DNA of 8,339 nt, taken from Bacillota bacterium (GTDB lineage Bacteria > Bacillota > Clostridia > Christensenellales > Aristaeellaceae). Of this stretch, positions 5,445-8,339 are shown piece after piece. The stretch is from positions 1-8,339 of the forward strand of contig JAEWTC010000202.1 in NCBI GenBank assembly GCA_023459675.1. The letters run 5' to 3'. The translations under genes were made by a program, and so were the position numbers. Below the pieces are notes generated by a model. That model was not told the origin of the DNA and made no database searches. It was given only the letters and a program-made list of their open reading frames with translations. How positions within the stretch are numbered: the first letter of the stretch is position 1; every line of letters starts with the position of its first letter.

Positions 5445-6842
5445 ATGCCAAACCCACAGACGGACGCCATGAAACGGGAGCTGGCCGACAAGCGGCTGTT
5501 TCAGGCGGCGCAGAACGCCGCCTATCGTTATATTGACGACATGTTTGACCGAAACGTATATCCGGCCGAAGCCGACCTGCGGCGGCTGCGGTTGTTTGAC
5601 GAGGAGCTGTCAAACGGCGGCTGCGATCCCGAAGCCATTCTCCGGCTGCTCGACGCCGCCGGCAGCCCCAACACCCTGCAGCAGACAGGGGCGCGTTACT
5701 TCGGCTTTGTCAACGGCGGCGCGCTGCCGGTGTGCCTGGCCGTGCGATGGCTTGCCGACGTATGGGACCAGAACGCCGTGCTGCACGTAGCCTCGCCCAT
5801 CTCGGCAAAAATCGAAGACGTATGCCGGAAATGGCTGACGGAGCTATTCGGCCTGCCGCAAGGCACGGCGGCGGGGTTTGTGACCGGTTCCTCCATCGCG
5901 GCCTTCTGCGCGCTGGCAGCCGCGCGCAACCGCCAGATGGAAAATGCGGGATGGGACGTCCGTAAGAAGGGCTTGTTCGGCGCGCCGTTTGGGCGGATCT
6001 ATCTGGCGGACACGGCCCACGCCACCATCTTCAAGGCGTTGTCCTTGCTGGGCTTTGGCGAAGAGCAGCTCGTACTGCTGCCGACGGACGATCAGGGCCG
6101 CGTACGGGTTGACGCGCTCCCGGCGAATGTGGAGCCCTGCTCCATTTTTGTACTGCAGGCGGGCAACGTGAACACCGGCGCGTTTGACGAACTTGAACCC
6201 CTGTGCCGCTTCGCAAGAGCGCACGGCTGCTGGGTGCATATCGACGGCGCGTTCGGCCTGTGGGCTGCCGCTTCCGCAAAGCTGAAACTTCTCCTGCGGG
6301 GGATGGAATTGGCTGATTCCTGGTCGGTAGACGCGCACAAGACGCTCAACGTGCCCTACGACTGCGGCATTGTGCTGTGCCGGGACGAAAGCGCGCTGGT
6401 TTCCGCCATGCGGGCTTCGGGCGATTACCTGATTCACAGCAGCGAACGCGACAACATGAACTACGTGCCGGATATGTCCCGCAGGGCTAGAGGGTTTGAG
6501 CTGTGGGCGGCGCTCAAATACCTGGGCAGAAGCGGGGTGGAAACCCTAGTGGACAGGCTGCACGATAACGCCTGCTATTTCGCCCGGCGCCTTCAGGGCG
6601 ACGGTTTTCTGGTGCTGAACGACGTCCACTTCAACCAGCTGCTCATCGCCTGCGGCAGCGACGAAGCTACGCAAACCGTGCTCCAAACCGTACAGGAGGA
6701 CCGCGTGTGCTGGTGCGGCGGCACCCGGTGGCAGGGCCGCGCGGCCATCCGTATCAGCGTGTGCAACTGGTCCACCACCCCGGAGGATATCGACGCCTGC
6801 GTGGAATCCTTCGGGCGGGCAAAAGCATTGGCAAACGCATAA
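5445..6842 (+). CDS. PLP-dependent decarboxylase (group II family), substrate unknown
   Basis: The 465-residue fold-type I enzyme belongs to the pyridoxal-dependent decarboxylase family that includes glutamate, tyrosine, aromatic amino acid and diaminobutyrate decarboxylases. Visible signatures are the phosphate-binding GFVTGSSIAA (144-153), ring-stacking His192 in ADTAHAT, QAGNVNTGAFDEL (238-250), Asp267 in HIDGAFG for the pyridine nitrogen, and Lys299 in SVDAHKTLNVPYDCG for the Schiff base. The C-terminal small domain ends with AAIRISVCNWSTTPEDID. The length is normal. The GNVNTGAFD and HKTLNVPYDCG forms are typical of family members whose substrate is unassigned; some relatives act as aldehyde synthases or lyases, so I do not name a substrate. 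GGAGG lies 6 nt upstream of the ATG. It closes the operon, with a strong terminator 20 nt after its stop. Confidence 0.9.
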   Translation: MPNPQTDAMKRELADKRLFQAAQNAAYRYIDDMFDRNVYPAEADLRRLRLFDEELSNGGCDPEAILRLLDAAGSPNTLQQTGARYFGFVNGGALPVCLAVRWLADVWDQNAVLHVASPISAKIEDVCRKWLTELFGLPQGTAAGFVTGSSIAAFCALAAARNRQMENAGWDVRKKGLFGAPFGRIYLADTAHATIFKALSLLGFGEEQLVLLPTDDQGRVRVDALPANVEPCSIFVLQAGNVNTGAFDELEPLCRFARAHGCWVHIDGAFGLWAAASAKLKLLLRGMELADSWSVDAHKTLNVPYDCGIVLCRDESALVSAMRASGDYLIHSSERDNMNYVPDMSRRARGFELWAALKYLGRSGVETLVDRLHDNACYFARRLQGDGFLVLNDVHFNQLLIACGSDEATQTVLQTVQEDRVCWCGGTRWQGRAAIRISVCNWSTTPEDIDACVESFGRAKALANA

Positions 6843-6861
6843 GCGTATCCGCGTGAATAGA

Positions 6862-6893
6862 GCGGCCGGGAAAACCCGGCCGCCCTTTCTGTT
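6862..6893 (+). terminator. Rho-independent terminator of the decarboxylase operon
   Basis: A perfect nine-bp GC stem (GCGGCCGGG with CCCGGCCGC) closes on an AAAA loop (6862-6883) and is followed by CCTTTCTGTT, a modest U-rich tract. It starts 20 nt after the stop codon at 6842. On the minus strand the hairpin is not followed by U residues, so it should act mainly on plus-strand transcription. Confidence 0.85.
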
Positions 6894-6909
6894 GCAGGTT
6901 CATTGTAAT

Positions 6910-6942
6910 TTACAGATCAATTCACCGGCAGGCTGTCGTCGG
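6910..6942 (-). pseudogene. Degenerate duplicate of the 3' end of the metallo-hydrolase gene
   Basis: The 33 bases match the last 32 bases of the MBL-fold gene (7158-7189) at about 26 positions, including an exact run of ten (CACCGGCAGG) and the TTAC at the stop end. Read on the minus strand, the frame gives a peptide ending DDSLPVN then stop, against DSDLPVDLS then stop in the intact gene. The rest of the gene is absent here: upstream on the minus strand the sequence passes into the repeat at 6964-7014. It is either a relic of a lost tandem paralogue or the original 3' end displaced by insertion of the repeats. The match is short, so this is a moderate call. Confidence 0.5.
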
Positions 6943-6963
6943 TAGCCTGATCTGCGCTTCCCA

Positions 6964-7014
6964 AACCCAACGCATGAAACAACGCAGATTGCGCCTTTTC
7001 AACAGGCGTTATCG
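6964..7014. repeat. Half-copy of the palindromic repeat (direct copy of 7113-7162)
   Basis: About 51 bases match 7113-7162 at about 45 positions, with shared exact runs AACAACGCAGATTGC and CCTTTTCAACAGGCGTTA. It corresponds to the right arm of the 7041-7153 palindrome plus about eight bases beyond it (AGGCGTTA). No matching left arm precedes it. It also pairs in inverted orientation with the left arm of the complete copy: CGCCTTTTCAACA (6992-7004 region) against TGTTCAAAAGGCG (7041-7053), with one mismatch. Confidence 0.75.
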
Positions 7015-7040
7015 TCATCATGTTAATGTATCAAAAAGCA

Positions 7041-7153
7041 TGTTCAAAAGGCGTAATATGCGAGGCGGCGAGGAAGGGTTGGGCTGAGCTTACACGTTCG
7101 TAAGTGACGCCTAACCCCAACGCAGCCAACAACGCAGATTGCCCTTTTCAACA
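7041..7153. repeat. 113-bp imperfect palindrome (long-hairpin repeat, MITE/ERIC-like)
   Basis: The ends are TGTTCAAAAGG and CCTTTTCAACA, inverted with one mismatch. Inside, further pairing segments line up around one centre: CGCATATT with AATCTGCG, CGCCGCC with GGCTGCG, GCCCAACCC with GGGGTTAGGC, and a perfect tip CTTAC-ACGTTC-GTAAG (7089-7104). Left and right halves have nearly equal length, so the whole folds as one interrupted hairpin. No open reading frame is inside. Its right end lies five bases from the metallo-hydrolase stop codon. On the minus strand the hairpin is followed by GCTTTTTG (7039-7032), so it may also terminate that gene's transcript. A small non-autonomous repeat is the most likely identity. 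Confidence 0.7.
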
Positions 7154-7157
7154 GGCG

Positions 7158-8027
7158 TTACGATAAATCCACCGGCAGGTCGCTGTCGGCAAAGGGATCG
7201 TTCTGGTCGTGCACGGTGTGCTTGGGCTTGTAGGCGGTTTGCAGCTGCATATCGGACAGATCCTTGGGCGGCTCGGCGATGTGGATGTCCAGAAAGTTAT
7301 CGCTGTAGGTGACGGTGGCGGTTTCGCCCGCGCGGGTGATGGCCAGCACCTCGGTATACTGGGTGCTTGCGCGGCGGGCAAAATCCACGGCAACCTCCGG
7401 GCGCTCCTGCCAGTGCATGGGAATGAACAAGCGCGGCTTTTTGGAGAGGATGAAGTGGTTGGCGCCCGCGTCGTACAGCATGCCCTGGCGCGGATCCACG
7501 GGGAACATCGCCAGGTCGATCCCCTCCGCGGGAATGGGCTCGCACGCGCGGTAGAACGCCTCCTCGGCAGCTTCGATCTCGCGCAGGGTGCTCTCCTGCC
7601 GCCAGTGCCACAGGTTCAAATCGCCCGCGTGGAAAATCTTCATGCCATAAGCCGACACCAGAAAGCTCACGCCCAGATCGGTGGAATCAAACGCGGTTAC
7701 GCTGAAGTCCTTGGCAAGCTCAAGCGTTTCCAGCGGGGCAATCCGCCGCCCGCGCTTGCCGATGGGCAGATCGGACGAAACCACGTAGTTGATGCCGGGA
7801 AGCTCCTCCCGCCACTCATAAATCACGGGGTCCAGATGATCGGCATGCACGTGGCTGACGAACACATACACCTCTTCAAACACCGACAGGATTTTCGTGT
7901 TCAGCTGGCCGACCGGGGAAAGCCGCCTGCGCTCGCCTTCCCAATAGTCAAACACCAAAAGGGTGCTGCCAACCTGCACGGAAAACCCGCTGTTATGATG
8001 ATAGGTGACCTTCAACTGCTTATCCAT
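7158..8027 (-). CDS. UlaG-like MBL-fold metallo-hydrolase
   Basis: The 289-residue protein is a metallo-beta-lactamase-fold hydrolase. The main metal motif is HVHADH (His59, His61, Asp63, His64), then His133 and Asp136 in FHAGDLNLWHW, and His205 in FIPMHWQ, giving a full dinuclear site. N-terminal YHHNSGFSVQVGSTLLVFDYWEGE is typical of the COG2220/UlaG-like group in Clostridia, whose substrates are mostly unknown; lactonase or phosphodiester hydrolysis are possibilities. After the fold ends near residue 250 there is a tail rich in Asp, Pro and Lys (about 252-289) that looks disordered. The ATG has GGAGGG 5 nt upstream. The gene stands alone, convergent to the decarboxylase operon, with a strong promoter and a leader of about 150 nt. 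The last codons and the TAA lie inside or against a repeated segment (CAGGCGTTA), so the C-terminus may have been rewritten. Confidence 0.9.
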   Translation of the reverse strand: MDKQLKVTYHHNSGFSVQVGSTLLVFDYWEGERRRLSPVGQLNTKILSVFEEVYVFVSHVHADHLDPVIYEWREELPGINYVVSSDLPIGKRGRRIAPLETLELAKDFSVTAFDSTDLGVSFLVSAYGMKIFHAGDLNLWHWRQESTLREIEAAEEAFYRACEPIPAEGIDLAMFPVDPRQGMLYDAGANHFILSKKPRLFIPMHWQERPEVAVDFARRASTQYTEVLAITRAGETATVTYSDNFLDIHIAEPPKDLSDMQLQTAYKPKHTVHDQNDPFADSDLPVDLS

Positions 8028-8143
8028 CCAAGCCCTCCGTCATCGTGCAATGAACCCGTAATACTCTACCCTGAAAGCATTAATCATTGCGGAACTATTA
8101 CCCGATGTAAGACTTTGCTGCGAACGCACTGATCCCTTTGCAC

Positions 8144-8162
8144 GCCTTCCGTAAGGGAAGGC
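8144..8162 (-). other. Hairpin in the leader of the metallo-hydrolase mRNA
   Basis: GCCTTCC and GGAAGGC form a perfect seven-bp stem around a five-base loop, beginning about 17 nt after the predicted transcription start. No U-tract follows on either strand, so it is not a terminator by itself. It could protect the 5' end or be part of a larger leader fold; the leader matches no riboswitch I recognise. Confidence 0.45.
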
Positions 8163-8184
8163 TGAACCCGGGATTTTCGTGATG

Positions 8185-8213
8185 ACTATACCACATATGA
8201 TATATACTGTCAA
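8185..8213 (-). promoter_or_regulatory. Near-consensus promoter of the metallo-hydrolase gene
   Basis: On the minus strand TTGACA (8213-8208) is followed after exactly 17 nt by TATAGT (8190-8185), with TG one base before the -10 box as in extended -10 promoters. The predicted start is near 8178, about 150 nt before the ATG. The promoter sits in an AT-rich island (about 8184-8270) in otherwise GC-rich DNA. Confidence 0.8.
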
Positions 8214-8225
8214 CACTTACGCCAT

Positions 8226-8261
8226 ATATTGTAATATTTACTCTATAGTTCTGTTATAGTT
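8226..8261. promoter_or_regulatory. Possible operator: inverted repeat and helical-phase direct repeat
   Basis: ATATT-GT-AATAT (8226-8237) is a perfect inverted repeat. TATAGTT occurs twice (8244-8250 and 8255-8261), 11 bp apart, about one helical turn. They lie upstream of the minus-strand promoter and about 34-70 bp upstream of the -35 box of the plus-strand promoter at the right edge, where activator sites commonly sit. AT-rich sequence makes chance matches likely. Confidence 0.3.
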
Positions 8262-8275
8262 ACAGTTTTTACGCC

Positions 8276-8295
8276 GCCGTACGGCCGGAAACGGC
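8276..8295. promoter_or_regulatory. Overlapping palindromes next to the outward promoter
   Basis: GCCGTACGGC (8276-8285) is a perfect ten-bp palindrome and overlaps GCCG-GAAA-CGGC (8284-8295), whose last base is the first base of the plus-strand -35 box. This could be a repressor site. It is a weak call made from symmetry alone. Confidence 0.3.
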
Positions 8296-8323
8296 TGACG
8301 AACGGCATGCGGTATGCTATAAT
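8295..8323 (+). promoter_or_regulatory. Outward promoter for a gene beyond the right edge
   Basis: CTGACG (8295-8300) and a perfect TATAAT (8318-8323) are 17 nt apart, with TG one base before the -10 box. Transcription would start near 8330 and leave the window. Its gene is not visible. It is divergent from the metallo-hydrolase promoter. Confidence 0.65.
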
Positions 8324-8339
8324 CAAAGCAGCCGGACAG

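Noticed and set aside
5844..6437. 197-codon minus-strand frame inside the decarboxylase gene
   Set aside because: It lies wholly within a gene with full PLP motifs, with no start signal or domain of its own.
6964..7162. CRISPR-like array in the convergent intergenic region
   Set aside because: There are only two direct copies at 149-bp spacing, with an inverted arm between, which fits a palindromic repeat and not regular spacers.
7209..8132. 307-codon open frame on the plus strand opposite the metallo-hydrolase gene
   Set aside because: It mirrors a gene with complete MBL motifs, shows no recognisable domain, and GC-rich codon use opens antisense frames easily.
8144..8162. Seven-bp hairpin as a terminator for either strand
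   Set aside because: No U-tract follows on either strand.

Overview
The window is a compact, GC-rich bacterial segment (roughly 60% GC by eye). It has strong AGGAGG-type ribosome binding sites, sigma-A-like promoters, and Sec signal peptides without lipobox cysteines. These traits and the gene content (zinc-ribbon/TPM module, Clostridia-type dUTPase N-terminus, UlaG-like metallo-hydrolase) suggest a high-GC member of the Bacillota, class Clostridia, probably a gut anaerobe. That assignment is inference from protein style, not from a marker gene.

Layout. Positions 3549 down to 1 form a minus-strand operon of five closely spaced genes: a double zinc-ribbon membrane protein, a secreted protein with two TPM domains, a membrane-anchored TPM protein with a glycine-rich tail, DNA-3-methyladenine glycosylase I (tag), and the start of a dUTPase gene (dut) cut by the window edge. 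A divergent promoter region (3550-3717) separates it from a plus-strand operon: a HAD-IB phosphatase, a metallophosphoesterase, a small dimeric alpha/beta-barrel protein and a PLP-dependent decarboxylase. That operon ends at a strong rho-independent terminator (6862-6893). A convergent minus-strand gene (8027-7158) encodes an UlaG-like MBL-fold metallo-hydrolase. It has a near-consensus promoter and a leader of about 150 nt. At the right edge a plus-strand promoter points out of the window.

The 315-bp convergent intergenic region (6843-7157) is the least ordinary part. It contains a 113-bp imperfect palindrome able to form one long hairpin, an approximately 50-bp half-copy of the same repeat, and a degenerate duplicate of the last ~33 bp of the metallo-hydrolase gene. 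It looks like the footprint of a small palindromic repeat (MITE/ERIC-like) that landed at, and partly rebuilt, the 3' end of that gene.

Working together: the zinc-ribbon and TPM genes look like an envelope module of unknown role with no LemA partner in view. tag and dut are both DNA-hygiene enzymes translated at the end of the same transcript. The plus-strand operon joins two phosphatases, a small sensor or isomerase-like protein and an amino-acid decarboxylase of unknown substrate. No CRISPR array, phage gene, transposase, rRNA or tRNA was seen, and I found no clear case for a wholly new system. The palindromic repeat and the zinc-ribbon/TPM module are the best leads.
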